64,000 bases of DNA from Rhizomicrobium electricum (GTDB lineage: Bacteria; Pseudomonadota; Alphaproteobacteria; Micropepsales; Micropepsaceae): assembly GCF_011762045.1 (NCBI RefSeq), contig NZ_JAASQS010000006.1, forward strand, positions 124,001 through 188,000. The letters are read 5' to 3'. Positions within the stretch are counted from its first letter, which is position 1; each line of letters begins with the position of its first letter. The position numbers and the translations under genes were made by a program. Positions 16,514 through 25,065 of the stretch are shown here, piece by piece. The notes under the pieces were generated by a model, which made no database searches, was not told the DNA's origin, and was given only the letters and a program-made list of their open reading frames with translations.

Positions 16514-17044
16514 ATGATGGAAGATAAAACACTTTTGATTGTCGAGGACGATCGCCCCTTGCGCGAACGTCTGGCCCGCGCCATGGAAACGCGCGGCTTC
16601 GTGGTGACGATCGCCGAAGGCGTAGCCGACGGCAAAGCGCGCGCCAAAGAGACCCCGCCGGCGTATGCGGTGGTCGACCTCAAGCTCGAAGACGGAAACG
16701 GTCTCGACGTGGTCGAAACCCTGCACACCGTTCGCCCCGACAGCCGCGTCGTGGTCCTGACCGGGTTCGGCAACATCGCCACCGCCGTCGCCGCCGTGAA
16801 ATACGGCGCCATCGACTATCTTCCCAAGCCTGCCGACGCCGACGACATCACCGCCGCGCTGCTCGCCGCCCCCGGCTCCAAGCCGAAGCCGCCGGAAAAT
16901 CCGATGAGCGCCGACCGCGTCCGTTGGGAACATATCCAGCGCGTTTACGAACTGTGCGGCCACAACGTCTCCGAGACCGCCCGCCGCCTCAACATGCACC
17001 GCCGCACCCTGCAGCGGATTCTGGCGAAGCGCAGCCCGCGCTAA
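16514..17044 (+). CDS. regA: RegA/PrrA/ActR-type response regulator
   Basis: 176 residues, preceded by a GGAAGAAG ribosome site. The receiver domain has the acidic pocket (VEDD), the phospho-acceptor D55 (VVDLKLEDG), the switch Thr (LTGFGN) and K in YLPKPAD. A proline-containing linker leads to a Fis-type helix-turn-helix at the C-terminus (VSETARRLNMHRRTLQRILAKRSPR), which is almost invariant in RegA homologues. It is the DNA-binding partner of the sensor kinase just upstream. Confidence 0.95.
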   Translation: MMEDKTLLIVEDDRPLRERLARAMETRGFVVTIAEGVADGKARAKETPPAYAVVDLKLEDGNGLDVVETLHTVRPDSRVVVLTGFGNIATAVAAVKYGAIDYLPKPADADDITAALLAAPGSKPKPPENPMSADRVRWEHIQRVYELCGHNVSETARRLNMHRRTLQRILAKRSPR

Positions 17045-17136
17045 GCCGCCTTCCCATCCAGCGGCCCGCCGCGCGAGCGCTTGCATAAAGTGCTCCGGCG
17101 GGCGCCGGATCTCCCCGACACCCGCCGTTTGTACCG

Positions 17137-18660
17137 TTAAGGCTGCATCGCGGCGATGTAGGCCCGGAAATCCGGGAAGCTGCCGCGTTCCTTGATCTCG
17201 GCATCGGTCCCCAGCACCGCCACGCTTGCCGGTGCGCCGTCGAACGTCAGCCACTTCGGCAGACCGTCGCCATTGGGATTGCCGGTCTTGGCGAAATTGG
17301 TCCAATAGCGCACCAGCCGGTCGGCCATCATCTTGTCGTCGGCCGTCCACGCCCGCTTGTCGAGCGCCAACTGATCGAAAGCAAACCTGATCTCGGCGCC
17401 ATGCCCGGCTTTGCAGCCGTAACCGCACGGCGTGACCGGATCCGCCGGCGAATGGACGTAGAAGTAGGTGTAAACCGGCTCGCTCTTGCGGGCGGCGTGC
17501 AGGCCGGACCAACGGTACGCCGAGAATCCCATGATGTCGGTGACCAGATGCATCGCCGACGTGCCGGCTTCGGCATCGGTATTGCCCGGATAGATTTTGC
17601 GGATCTGCACCGCCAATTGCGGACCGACGAGCTTTTCCACCGCGGCGTTGTAGAGCGCCGGCGTGACGGTCTTGCTGCCGAAGAACTCGGAGACCAGATC
17701 GACACCTTCGTCGGCGTTCCAGCCCGTCATCATCGGCACGCGATTGTAGGCCCCGCTTTGATAAACCGCCGCCATATCGGCGGGCAGCGCGGCGCCATCG
17801 TTGTTGACGAAGTTCTGCCAGGGCTGACGGATCAGCGTCTCGACATCCTTCTTGCGCAGATCGGCCAGAGTTCCCGCGCCTTGCGCCTTGGCGAAATCGG
17901 CGCCGCGTTTTTCCGCCGCCGCTTTCGGCTCCAGCCCGTCGGCCGTGCCGCTTTCGGCAATGGCGCGATGGAACAGACCCTTGGCCTTGGGCGACATGGT
18001 GAGCAACGCCACCGAGGAGCCGCCCGCGGATTCCCCGAAAATCGTGACGTTGGCGGGATCGCCACCGAACGCCGCGATGTTCTTCTGCACCCATTTGAGC
18101 GCCGCGATCTGATCGAGAATGCCCTGATTGCCGGAGCCCTTGTCCGGCGATTCCGCCGACAGTTCGGGATGGGCAAAGAAGCCCAGCACGCCGAGGCGAT
18201 AATTGATCGACACCAGGATCACGTCATGGGCGACGATGCCGTTGCCGGCGTCGGGACCCATCTGCGAGCCCGAGCCGCCATGAAAGCCGCCGCCGTGAAT
18301 CCACACCATCACCGGATATTTGCCGGGCTTGGCCGGCGCCCAGACGTTGAGGCTGAGGCAGTCTTCGCTTTGCGGCTCCTTGATCCAGTCGACGGTCTGC
18401 CGGCACACCGGCCCGAACGCATCCGCCTTGCGCACGCCGGTCCAGGGCTTGGCCGGCTGCGGCGCCTGCCAGCGCAGATTGGCCACCGGCGGAGCGGCAT
18501 AGGGAATGCCGAAATAGCGATTGATACCGTCGCGCGTCGTGCCGGCGACGAGGCCGCTGTCGACGCGGACCGGCGCAAGTGCAGTGTCGGCGGCCGCTGC
18601 GCCGACGGCGCAAACGACGATGACCGCCGTTGCGGCCACGATCTTCTTCAAGACTGTCAT
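17137..18660 (-). CDS. Type B carboxylesterase (secreted)
   Basis: 507 residues from ATG 18660 with a ribosome site AAGGGGAAA. A signal peptide (about 1-24, ...CAVGAAAADT) indicates export. The carboxylesterase/cholinesterase pattern is complete: EDCLSLNVWAP, oxyanion hole HGGGF, nucleophile G-E-S211-A-G, the acidic residue in WNADEGVDLV and the catalytic His in GHGAEIRFAF. Cys in VCRQTV and EDCLSL probably form the usual disulfide. It hydrolyses an ester of unknown identity. It stands alone between regA and the yjbR/mmcB pair. Confidence 0.9.
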   Translation of the reverse strand: MTVLKKIVAATAVIVVCAVGAAAADTALAPVRVDSGLVAGTTRDGINRYFGIPYAAPPVANLRWQAPQPAKPWTGVRKADAFGPVCRQTVDWIKEPQSEDCLSLNVWAPAKPGKYPVMVWIHGGGFHGGSGSQMGPDAGNGIVAHDVILVSINYRLGVLGFFAHPELSAESPDKGSGNQGILDQIAALKWVQKNIAAFGGDPANVTIFGESAGGSSVALLTMSPKAKGLFHRAIAESGTADGLEPKAAAEKRGADFAKAQGAGTLADLRKKDVETLIRQPWQNFVNNDGAALPADMAAVYQSGAYNRVPMMTGWNADEGVDLVSEFFGSKTVTPALYNAAVEKLVGPQLAVQIRKIYPGNTDAEAGTSAMHLVTDIMGFSAYRWSGLHAARKSEPVYTYFYVHSPADPVTPCGYGCKAGHGAEIRFAFDQLALDKRAWTADDKMMADRLVRYWTNFAKTGNPNGDGLPKWLTFDGAPASVAVLGTDAEIKERGSFPDFRAYIAAMQP

Positions 18661-18767
18661 GGTTTCCCCTTTTCCCTCGCGCGGTTGTTTCCGCGTCGCG
18701 GTCGAACGGCACCATACCACTATGAAGCGAAGCACTGCCGGCATCACGACTGTGTGAAGTCTGGAAC

Positions 18768-19154
18768 CTAGCGCGCTTTTTTAATGGTCCGCTTTGGAGC
18801 GGCCTTCTTCACCGTCTTCTTGGCGGTGCCGTTCACAAGCTTCTTGGGAGCGTTGTTGGCCCAGTGGCGTTGCAGCATGCCGCGCAAGGTTTTGGCGTCG
18901 AGCTTGTCGAGCCGCGCCAACACGATGGGATAGTCCTTGTAGTGGCTGGTGACGTGAAAGATCTCCGGCTCCACCTCCATCAGCATTTCGCGTTCGTCCA
19001 GCGAGCCGACGAACAGCACGGCCGAATTGTCCTCCGCCCGAAACCGGGTGAAGAATTTCTTGGCGAGAACATAAGCCGGATGGCCATACGAGGTGCCTTT
19101 CTCGACACCTTCGAACGACAAAACAATTTTTTCGAATTGGGCCTTAGAGAGCAT
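18768..19154 (-). CDS. MmcQ/YjbR family protein
   Basis: 128 residues. It has the double-wing YjbR fold pattern (FEKIVLSFEGVEKGTSYGHPAYVLAKKFFTRFR, FHVTSHYKDYPIVLARLDKL, LRGMLQRHWANNAPKKL), followed by a Lys/Thr-rich basic tail of about 25 residues that could bind nucleic acid. The biochemical role of the family is unknown. Its start lies 11 bp inside the end of mmcB, so it is coupled to that gene and should share its SOS-type control. Confidence 0.88.
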   Translation of the reverse strand: MLSKAQFEKIVLSFEGVEKGTSYGHPAYVLAKKFFTRFRAEDNSAVLFVGSLDEREMLMEVEPEIFHVTSHYKDYPIVLARLDKLDAKTLRGMLQRHWANNAPKKLVNGTAKKTVKKAAPKRTIKKAR

Positions 19155-19587
19155 TGCTGGCTTCCAAAATCTGCGACAGCCGCTCGGCGGCCACGCGCGC
19201 GAAACTCAGCGTCACCGCTTTGCGCCGCGAGGGATGCAGCACGGTGCGCGGAGAGGGCCGCACGATGGCGCCGCCGAACCGGTCGGCGACGATGAGACCG
19301 GTCGAGGCAGGCACATACTCGTCGGGAAAATCCGGCGGGATGGCGAAGTAGAACATCTCGCAGAAGTCGAGATACTCGGGCCATTTCTGATCGCCCTTGA
19401 GATCGGCGACCGCGACCTTGATCTCGACGCCCACCATGGTGCCGTCGGCCCCGATCGCCGCCACATCCAGCCGCCGGCCGTTGGCCAGCGTGAATTCGAG
19501 GATCGGCGAATAGCCTTCCTGGATCAGCAGACGTGAGACGCCGCGGGCGACCCCCAATGCGTTTTCGCTGGAACAGCCGTTTTCCAT
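19144..19587 (-). CDS. mmcB: MmcB family DNA repair protein
   Basis: 147 residues. It matches the MmcB family (described as an SOS-induced protein of alphaproteobacteria), with a PD-(D/E)XK-like core: GRRLDVAAIGADGTMVGVEIKVAVADLKGDQKWPEY. D in RRLD and the E-I-K of VGVEIKV are candidate metal/catalytic residues. Its start codon is 10 bp from a perfect GTTC-N7-GTTC LexA box, good independent support for a DNA-damage role. Its end overlaps yjbR by 11 bp. Confidence 0.88.
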   Translation of the reverse strand: MENGCSSENALGVARGVSRLLIQEGYSPILEFTLANGRRLDVAAIGADGTMVGVEIKVAVADLKGDQKWPEYLDFCEMFYFAIPPDFPDEYVPASTGLIVADRFGGAIVRPSPRTVLHPSRRKAVTLSFARVAAERLSQILEASNAL

Positions 19588-19597
19588 TTCCGCATTA

Positions 19598-19612
19598 GAA
19601 CGGAGCGGGAAC
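19598..19612 (-). promoter_or_regulatory. LexA (SOS) box upstream of mmcB
   Basis: On the minus strand the sequence reads GTTC-CCGCTCC-GTTC, a perfect match to the direct-repeat LexA site GTTC-N7-GTTC established for alphaproteobacteria. It ends 10 bases before the mmcB start codon, in a 45-bp gap after hisB, and so would repress the mmcB-yjbR operon until DNA damage. Confidence 0.8.
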
Positions 19613-19632
19613 AGAAGGTCAAGGCGACCGGA

Positions 19633-20235
19633 TCAATCGTCCTTTTCGCCCAGCACACCCTTCGTTGACGCGAATTCGCCATCGAGGCGTTCGTCGGGGG
19701 CGATGGCTTGGCGCAAGGCGCGGGCAAGGCCTTTGAAGCAGGTCTCGATAATGTGGTGGCTGTTGTCGCCGTAGCAATTCTCGACGTGCAGGCAGACGCC
19801 GGCGTTCATAGCGAAGGCCTGGAACCATTCCTTGAACAGCTCGGTGTCCATCTCGCCGATCTTGGGCTGGGTGAACTTCACCTTCCACACCAGATACGGC
19901 CGCCCGGCGACGTCGATGGCGACACGGGTGAACGCTTCGTCCATCGGAATGCCGGCCGAGCCGAAGCGGGTGATGCCGGCGAAATCGCCCAGCGCCTTCT
20001 TCACCGCCTGGCCGATGACGATGGCGCTGTCTTCGGTGGTGTGGTGGAAATCGACATGCAGATCGCCTTGCGCCCGCACCTTGAGGTCGATCATGGCGTG
20101 GCGGCCGAAGCTCTCCAGCATGTGGTCGAGAAAGCCGACGCCGGTGTCGATATCGCACTCGCCCGCGCCATCGAGGTCGAGGGAAACGATGATTTCGGTT
20201 TCACGGGTTTTGCGTTCGACGGTCGCGGTGCGCAT
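19633..20235 (-). CDS. hisB: Imidazoleglycerol-phosphate dehydratase HisB
   Basis: 200 residues from ATG 20235, placed just after GGAGG; an in-frame ATG four codons upstream lacks that spacing. It is the sixth-step enzyme of histidine synthesis, converting imidazoleglycerol phosphate to imidazole-acetol phosphate with Mn2+. The paired metal motifs are present: [18 protein letters not shown]...DFHHTTED and the second-half DNSHHIIET. Length is normal for the monofunctional enzyme. In many relatives hisB is followed by hisH, hisA and hisF next to hslVU; here mmcB follows, and those genes are not in the window. Confidence 0.97.
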   Translation of the reverse strand: MRTATVERKTRETEIIVSLDLDGAGECDIDTGVGFLDHMLESFGRHAMIDLKVRAQGDLHVDFHHTTEDSAIVIGQAVKKALGDFAGITRFGSAGIPMDEAFTRVAIDVAGRPYLVWKVKFTQPKIGEMDTELFKEWFQAFAMNAGVCLHVENCYGDNSHHIIETCFKGLARALRQAIAPDERLDGEFASTKGVLGEKDD

Positions 20236-20288
20236 GGGCGCCTCCAAATCACTCGGTCTTCATAGCAAAGACCGGACTAACAAAGAAC

Positions 20289-21293
20289 CTATGCTGCCAG
20301 TTCAAAGATTTCGGTCACCGGCGCGGCGCCATGGGTGCCCATCACCGTCAGGGTGCCGGTGGCGGCATTGGCGGCCAGGACAAGCCGGCTGTTGACGTTG
20401 GCGATCGGGGGATGGAACCAGGAAAGACCCTCTTCGTTCGCCAGCGTCATGGCCTGGGCGAGCCGTCCCGCGCTGTCGATCGGCCGTGCCTTCCAGCCGA
20501 GTTCGGTGTCATCGAGGGAGGACAGGAAATGGTTGGCGGCGCAGACCCGCCCCGCCGTCAGCTCGCGCACGGCATAAGCATCTTCGGTGCGCTCGACGAC
20601 ACAGGCTTCGCTGGCGTGGGTGCCGGTCAGCGTGAATATGGCCGGCACCGCCAAGGGGGTCATGGTCAGCATCTGGCGGGCGCTGGTGTAGTCGGCCGCG
20701 GTCTCGAACACCCGGCGCAACAGATGGGCCGGCGGCAGCGCCAGCCGGGCGTGGGTCTTGAAACGTCCTGCCACCCAGGCGCCGACGAAGCCGCCGACAT
20801 GCTTGCGGCGGGGGGCTTGATTGACCGAGGCGGCAAAGCGGCCGGGCGCCATGGCCTGGAGCACGCCGCAGAAGCCGGGCCAGGTGACGTCGAAGAAAGG
20901 ACCGGTGCGGCCGGCGTAGTGCGCCACCACCGGGAATTCGCCCAACCGCGGGAACGGCCAGTCGAGCACCCGCCGCAGGAACGGCCCGTCGGGACCGACC
21001 CAGGCGCCGCTGGTGCAGCCCCATTCGAGGCAAGTGTTGAGGGCGTAAACGCCGGGGCGGTGGAGCGCGTTGGCGATCAGGGTGATTTCCGGCAAGTAGG
21101 GGTTGCTGGTCTTCTCAAGCCAGCGCCGCGATAGCGCATCGGTCGCCTTGGCCACCACCCGCCCCGGACCCTCGCCAATGAGGCTCATCACCCCGTCGAG
21201 CAGAACGTTGGCTTGCCGCCGGTAAAGGAACAATAATTCCAAGGGCGTATGGCCGCGAAGGTCGACCAGGGGTATTTTCGCGAGAGGCTGCAT
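20289..21293 (-). CDS. Acid-ceramidase/NAAA-like Ntn-hydrolase family protein
   Basis: 334 residues. The stretch NTCLEWGCTSGAWVGPDGPFLRRVLDWPF resembles the CTS...RxLDW signature of linear-amide C-N hydrolases (acid ceramidase, NAAA, choloylglycine hydrolase). C93 would be the N-terminal nucleophile after autocleavage and D111 the pocket aspartate. Later blocks (VTWPGFCGVLQAMAPGRFAASVNQAP, ARQMLTMTPLAVPAIFTLTG, NHFLSS) fit the same fold. No signal peptide is seen, so a cytoplasmic amide substrate is likely but unknown. It is divergent from hslV, with 33 bp between the two start codons. Confidence 0.65.
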   Translation of the reverse strand: MQPLAKIPLVDLRGHTPLELLFLYRRQANVLLDGVMSLIGEGPGRVVAKATDALSRRWLEKTSNPYLPEITLIANALHRPGVYALNTCLEWGCTSGAWVGPDGPFLRRVLDWPFPRLGEFPVVAHYAGRTGPFFDVTWPGFCGVLQAMAPGRFAASVNQAPRRKHVGGFVGAWVAGRFKTHARLALPPAHLLRRVFETAADYTSARQMLTMTPLAVPAIFTLTGTHASEACVVERTEDAYAVRELTAGRVCAANHFLSSLDDTELGWKARPIDSAGRLAQAMTLANEEGLSWFHPPIANVNSRLVLAANAATGTLTVMGTHGAAPVTEIFELAA

Positions 21294-21326
21294 ATTCCCG
21301 AATCCTACCCTATATAGACGGGTATC

Positions 21327-21869
21327 ATGTCCGATCAGAAATGGCGTTCAACCACCATCCTGTCCGTCCGTAAGGGCGGCACCGTTCTTGTCGCCGGCGA
21401 CGGCCAGGTCACCCTGGGCGCCACGGTGATGAAATCCAATGCGCGAAAAGTCCGCCGCCTCGGCAAGGGCGACGTGATTGCGGGGTTTGCCGGTGCTACG
21501 GCCGACGCCTTCGCCTTGTTCGAGCGGCTCGAGGGCAAGCTGGAGCAGCATCCGGGCAATCTCGCCCGCGCGTGCGTCGAGCTGGCCAAGGACTGGCGCA
21601 CCGACCGCTATCTGCGCCGTCTCGAAGCCATGATGGCGGTGGCCGACCGCCAGACCAGCCTGATCCTCTCGGGCACCGGCGATGTGGTCGAACCGGAAGA
21701 CGGCCTGATCGGCATCGGCTCGGGCGGACCCTATGCGCTCGCCGCGGCGCGGGCGCTGATCGACCTCGATCTCTCCGCCGAAGAAATCGCCCGCAAAGCG
21801 ATGAAGATCGCCGGCGACATCTGCATCTACACCAACGAAAACGTCGTCATCGAAAGCCTTTCCGTCTGA
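21327..21869 (+). CDS. hslV: ATP-dependent protease proteolytic subunit HslV
   Basis: 180 residues. It is the dodecameric threonine peptidase partner of HslU. The mature N-terminus starts at T9 ([10 protein letters not shown]) after a short propeptide, and the core [23 protein letters not shown] and [16 protein letters not shown] are typical. It degrades misfolded or regulatory proteins. The stop codon overlaps the hslU start (TGATG), so the two are translated together. A CCTATAT -10-like box at 21309-21315 lies just before the start, but no matching -35 was found. Confidence 0.96.
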   Translation: MSDQKWRSTTILSVRKGGTVLVAGDGQVTLGATVMKSNARKVRRLGKGDVIAGFAGATADAFALFERLEGKLEQHPGNLARACVELAKDWRTDRYLRRLEAMMAVADRQTSLILSGTGDVVEPEDGLIGIGSGGPYALAAARALIDLDLSAEEIARKAMKIAGDICIYTNENVVIESLSV

Positions 21870-23173
21870 TGGCCAGTGCCTTTACCCCCCGCGAAATCGT
21901 CTCCGAACTCGACCGCTTCATCATCGGTCAGCATGACGCCAAGCGCGCCGTCGCCATTGCCTTGCGCAACCGCTGGCGCCGTCAGCAGCTTGCGCCCGAA
22001 CTGCGCGACGAGGTGCTGCCCAAGAACATTCTGATGATCGGGCCGACCGGCGTCGGCAAAACCGAGATTTCGCGCCGCCTCGCCAAGCTGGCGCAGGCGC
22101 CGTTCCTCAAGGTGGAAGCCACCAAGTTCACCGAAGTCGGTTATGTCGGCCGCGATGTCGAACAGATCGTGCGCGACCTCGTCGAGATCGCCATCGCCCA
22201 GGTGCGCGAACGCAAACGCCGCGATGTCGAAGCGCTCGCCGAAGACCGCGCCGAGGATCGCTTGCTCGATGCGCTGGCGGGGCCCTCCGCCGCCCTGCGC
22301 GACGGCAAGCGCCGCGCCTTGCGGGCCGGCGAACTCGAAGAAACCGAAATCGAAATCGACATGAAAGATGCCGGCGGCATGCCGCAGTTTGAAATCCCCG
22401 GCATGCCCAACGCCAATATCTCGATGGTCGGGCTCGGCGACGCTTTCGGCAAGCTGTTCGGCGGCCGCTCGAAGCCGCGCCGCATCAAGGTGAAAGACGC
22501 CCGCCCGCTGGTCCTGGCCGAAGAAGCCGACAAGCTGCTCGACCAGGATGCGGTGACGCGCGAAGCGATCGATTCCGTCGAGCAGAACGGCATCGTGTTT
22601 CTCGACGAAGTCGACAAGATCTGTGCCCGGTCCGAATTCCGCGGCGGCGGCGATGTCAGCCGAGAAGGCGTGCAGCGCGATTTGCTGCCGTTGATCGAAG
22701 GCACCACGGTCGCCACCAAGCACGGCCAGGTGAAGACCGATCACATCCTCTTTATCGCCTCGGGTGCGTTCCACACCGCGAAACCGTCCGACCTTCTGCC
22801 GGAGTTGCAGGGGCGTCTGCCGATCCGCGTCGAACTGAAGGCACTGACCCGCGAGGATTTCGAACGGATTCTCACCGAGCCCGAAGCCAGCCTGATCAAA
22901 CAGTATGTGGCGCTGATGAAAACCGAAGGCGTCACTCTCGAGGTCACGCCCGACGGCATCGCCGCCATCGCCGAGGTCGCGGCCGCGGTCAATGCGACGG
23001 TCGAGAACATCGGCGCCCGCCGGCTGCAGACGGTGATGGAGCGTGTGCTCGACGAGATCAGTTTCGTCGCCAGCGAAAAGCAGGGCGACACGCTCACCAT
23101 CGATGCCGCTTATGTGAAGGCGCGGGTGGAGGACCTTTCCAAGGACCAGGACCTCAGCCGCTTCATCCTTTAG
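21869..23173 (+). CDS. hslU: HslU ATPase, unfoldase subunit of HslUV
   Basis: 434 residues. It is an AAA+ ATPase that recognises, unfolds and feeds proteins to HslV. Walker [18 protein letters not shown], Walker [11 protein letters not shown], the pore-loop GYVGRD and the sensor-2 region [20 protein letters not shown] are present; the intermediate I-domain (about 105-240) contains the usual Met/Gly-rich segment. It ends LSRFIL, the conserved C-terminal tail that docks in HslV. The 3' end overlaps the convergent GFA gene by 11 bp. Confidence 0.97.
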   Translation: MASAFTPREIVSELDRFIIGQHDAKRAVAIALRNRWRRQQLAPELRDEVLPKNILMIGPTGVGKTEISRRLAKLAQAPFLKVEATKFTEVGYVGRDVEQIVRDLVEIAIAQVRERKRRDVEALAEDRAEDRLLDALAGPSAALRDGKRRALRAGELEETEIEIDMKDAGGMPQFEIPGMPNANISMVGLGDAFGKLFGGRSKPRRIKVKDARPLVLAEEADKLLDQDAVTREAIDSVEQNGIVFLDEVDKICARSEFRGGGDVSREGVQRDLLPLIEGTTVATKHGQVKTDHILFIASGAFHTAKPSDLLPELQGRLPIRVELKALTREDFERILTEPEASLIKQYVALMKTEGVTLEVTPDGIAAIAEVAAAVNATVENIGARRLQTVMERVLDEISFVASEKQGDTLTIDAAYVKARVEDLSKDQDLSRFIL

Positions 23174-23594
23174 GCGGCGGCGCCGGCGGCATCCCAACAA
23201 AGGCGGGCAGGGCGGGGTCGAGATGGCTCCACGGCTGGGCCGACTTGGTGAAAATCGCCGCCATGACTTTCAGCGCACTGGGATCGTCGAGGCTGGCGGC
23301 CTTGATGGCCAACACGCCGGGCTTGGTTTCGTTTTCCCCGAACAGCGGCGTGCCGCAGGTCGGGCAGAAATGGCGGGTGACCTTGTTGCCGCTGTCGGCC
23401 GTCACCGTATGGCCCTGTGTCGTGCCCGAAAGCTGGCGAAAGGCCGGGCGCGGCACCAGCACGATCGTCGCGAAGCCGGTGCCCGAGGAATACTGGCAAT
23501 CGCGGCAGTGGCAGTCGACCACAGCGATCGGCTCGGCGGTGACTTCATAGCGGACGGCGCCACAACGGCAGCCGCCTTGGAATGGAACGGGCAT
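23163..23594 (-). CDS. GFA (glutathione-dependent formaldehyde-activating)/CENP-V fold zinc protein
   Basis: 143 residues from ATG 23594, which follows GAGG at good spacing; a longer in-frame start would run into the metK leader. The GFA zinc motifs are intact: [23 protein letters not shown] and [10 protein letters not shown], seven Cys for two zinc sites. Members are small zinc proteins of the Mss4-like fold. Only some have a shown link to S-hydroxymethyl-glutathione, so the substrate should be considered unknown. Convergent with hslU, divergent from metK. Confidence 0.88.
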   Translation of the reverse strand: MPVPFQGGCRCGAVRYEVTAEPIAVVDCHCRDCQYSSGTGFATIVLVPRPAFRQLSGTTQGHTVTADSGNKVTRHFCPTCGTPLFGENETKPGVLAIKAASLDDPSALKVMAAIFTKSAQPWSHLDPALPAFVGMPPAPPPKG

Positions 23595-23687
23595 GAGCTT
23601 CGCCTCAGGGTTGCCAGTTCCATTTGGGCACTCGCCGTCTGGAGAATATGCGCCCCAAGGCCGCAGGGACCGGTGGAGCCCGGCAAA

Positions 23688-23709
23688 CATATGCCGAAAT
23701 GTGCATATG
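23688..23709. promoter_or_regulatory. Inverted repeat in the metK upstream region (possible operator)
   Basis: CATATGC-N8-GCATATG is a perfect 7-bp inverted repeat about 80 bp before the metK start. The half-site GCATATG occurs again at 23788-23794, where it includes the metK start codon. The spacing of a half helical turn between arms suits a dimeric repressor. Which regulator binds is unknown. Confidence 0.4.
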
Positions 23710-23756
23710 CTCATTGACCCCCGCCCCATTACCTGCGAGGAGTCCCCTCAAACGGA

Positions 23757-23771
23757 GCGCCCGCAGGGCGC
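23757..23771 (+). other. Hairpin just upstream of the metK ribosome site
   Basis: GCGCCC-GCA-GGGCGC forms a perfect 6-bp stem ending about 8 bp before the AAGAAGGG ribosome site of metK. Just before it, GAGG-AGTC-CCCTC (from 23737) could form another short stem. I see no match to known SAM riboswitch consensus sequences. Confidence 0.35.
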
Positions 23772-23790
23772 GGTAAGAAGGGCTTTGCAT

Positions 23791-24981
23791 ATGGCGCGGT
23801 CAGACTATCTGTTCACCAGCGAAAGCGTCTCGGAAGGTCACCCCGATAAGGTGTGCGACCGGATTTCGGACGAAATCGTCGATCTGTTCTTCCGGGAAGG
23901 CCCCAAGCACGGCTATTCGCCGTGGGATTTGCGCTGCGCAGCGGAAACGCTCGCGACCACCAACCGCGTCGTGATCGCCGGCGAAACCCGCGGCCCCAAA
24001 GAAATCACCCATGCCATGGTCGAAGCGGTCGCGCGTGAAGCGATCAAGTCGATCGGCTACGAGCAGGACGGCTTCCACCACGCCACCTGCAAGGTCGAGG
24101 TGCTGCTGCACTCGCAGTCGCCGGATATCGCTCAGGGCGTCGACGCCTCGGGCAACAAGGACGAAGGCGCGGGCGACCAGGGCATCATGTTCGGCTATGC
24201 CTGCAACGAGACCCCGGTGCTGATGCCGGCGCCCATCGCCTATAGCCATAAGATCCTGGAATTGATGGCGAAAGCCCGTCATGCCGGCAAGGAACCGAAG
24301 CTCGGCCCGGACGCCAAGAGCCAGGTCACCCTGCGCTATGTCAACGGCAAGCCGGTGGAAGTCACCCAGATCGTGGTGTCGACCCAGCACCTGGATGCCT
24401 CGATGACCTCGGCCGACGTCCGCGCCGTAGTCGAACCCTATGTCCGTGAAGCCCTGCCGGTCGGCTGGATCACCCCCAAGACCGTCTGGCACATCAATCC
24501 GACCGGCGCCTTCGTGGTCGGCGGCCCGGATGGCGACTCCGGCCTTACCGGCCGCAAGATCATCGTCGACACTTACGGCGGCGCGGCCCCGCACGGCGGC
24601 GGCGCCTTCTCGGGCAAGGACTCGACCAAGGTCGACCGCTCGGCCGCTTATGCCGCCCGCTATCTGGCGAAAAACGTGGTTGCCGCGGGCCTTGCCGACA
24701 AGGCGACCATCCAGCTCGCCTATGCCATCGGCGTTTCCGAGCCGCTGTCGGTCTATGTCGACACCCACGGCACCGGCAAAGTCGACGAAGCCAAACTGGA
24801 ACTCATTCTGCCGGAACTGGTTTCGCTGAAGCCCCGCGGCATCCGCGAGCGCCTCGGCCTCAACAAGCCGATCTATGCCCGCACCGCGGCCTATGGCCAT
24901 TTCGGCCGTACCCCCGATGCCGACGGCGGCTTCTCGTGGGAAAAGACCGATCTGGTCGACGCCCTCAAGAACGCGTTCTGA
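23791..24981 (+). CDS. metK: S-adenosylmethionine synthetase MetK
   Basis: 396 residues from ATG 23791. It makes SAM from methionine and ATP. Signatures are present in order: [25 protein letters not shown] (ATP/Mg site), [12 protein letters not shown] (hexapeptide GAGDQG) and [23 protein letters not shown] (P-loop-like). The residue stretch near 60 (RVVIAGET) fits the core. An upstream in-frame extension reading back into the leader is not conserved. The next gene is trmB, the usual alphaproteobacterial order, but an intrinsic terminator lies between them. Confidence 0.97.
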   Translation: MARSDYLFTSESVSEGHPDKVCDRISDEIVDLFFREGPKHGYSPWDLRCAAETLATTNRVVIAGETRGPKEITHAMVEAVAREAIKSIGYEQDGFHHATCKVEVLLHSQSPDIAQGVDASGNKDEGAGDQGIMFGYACNETPVLMPAPIAYSHKILELMAKARHAGKEPKLGPDAKSQVTLRYVNGKPVEVTQIVVSTQHLDASMTSADVRAVVEPYVREALPVGWITPKTVWHINPTGAFVVGGPDGDSGLTGRKIIVDTYGGAAPHGGGAFSGKDSTKVDRSAAYAARYLAKNVVAAGLADKATIQLAYAIGVSEPLSVYVDTHGTGKVDEAKLELILPELVSLKPRGIRERLGLNKPIYARTAAYGHFGRTPDADGGFSWEKTDLVDALKNAF

Positions 24982-24990
24982 TCGTCCCAC

Positions 24991-25021
24991 CAGGGATTGA
25001 TTTGGCAGGGATTGATTTTGG
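24991..25021 (+). repeat. Tandem direct repeat between metK and trmB
   Basis: CAGGGATTGATTTGG (24991-25005) is followed directly by CAGGGATTGATTTTGG (25006-25021), identical except for one extra T. It sits between the metK stop and the terminator stem and probably reflects a recent small duplication. Confidence 0.6.
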
Positions 25022-25056
25022 AAGGCGGGCGGATACCGGCTCGCCTTTCTCTTTTT
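25021..25056 (+). terminator. Rho-independent terminator after metK
   Basis: A 10-bp stem (arms 25021-25030 and 25039-25048, with two G-T pairs), an 8-base loop and a pyrimidine tail TTTCTCTTTTT. It ends only 9 bases before the trmB start codon, so either trmB is expressed by read-through or the structure works as an attenuator. Confidence 0.75.
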
Positions 25057-25065
25057 CGAGCGCCC

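Noticed and set aside
21288..21315. RpoH promoter for hslV (CCTATAT at 21309-21315)
   Set aside because: The -10 fits but no CTTG lies 17-18 bp upstream, and the predicted start would leave almost no leader.
23701..23790. Possible SAM riboswitch upstream of metK
   Set aside because: No resemblance to SAM-I, SAM-II, SAM/SAH or SAH consensus cores could be found by eye; only short hairpins are present.
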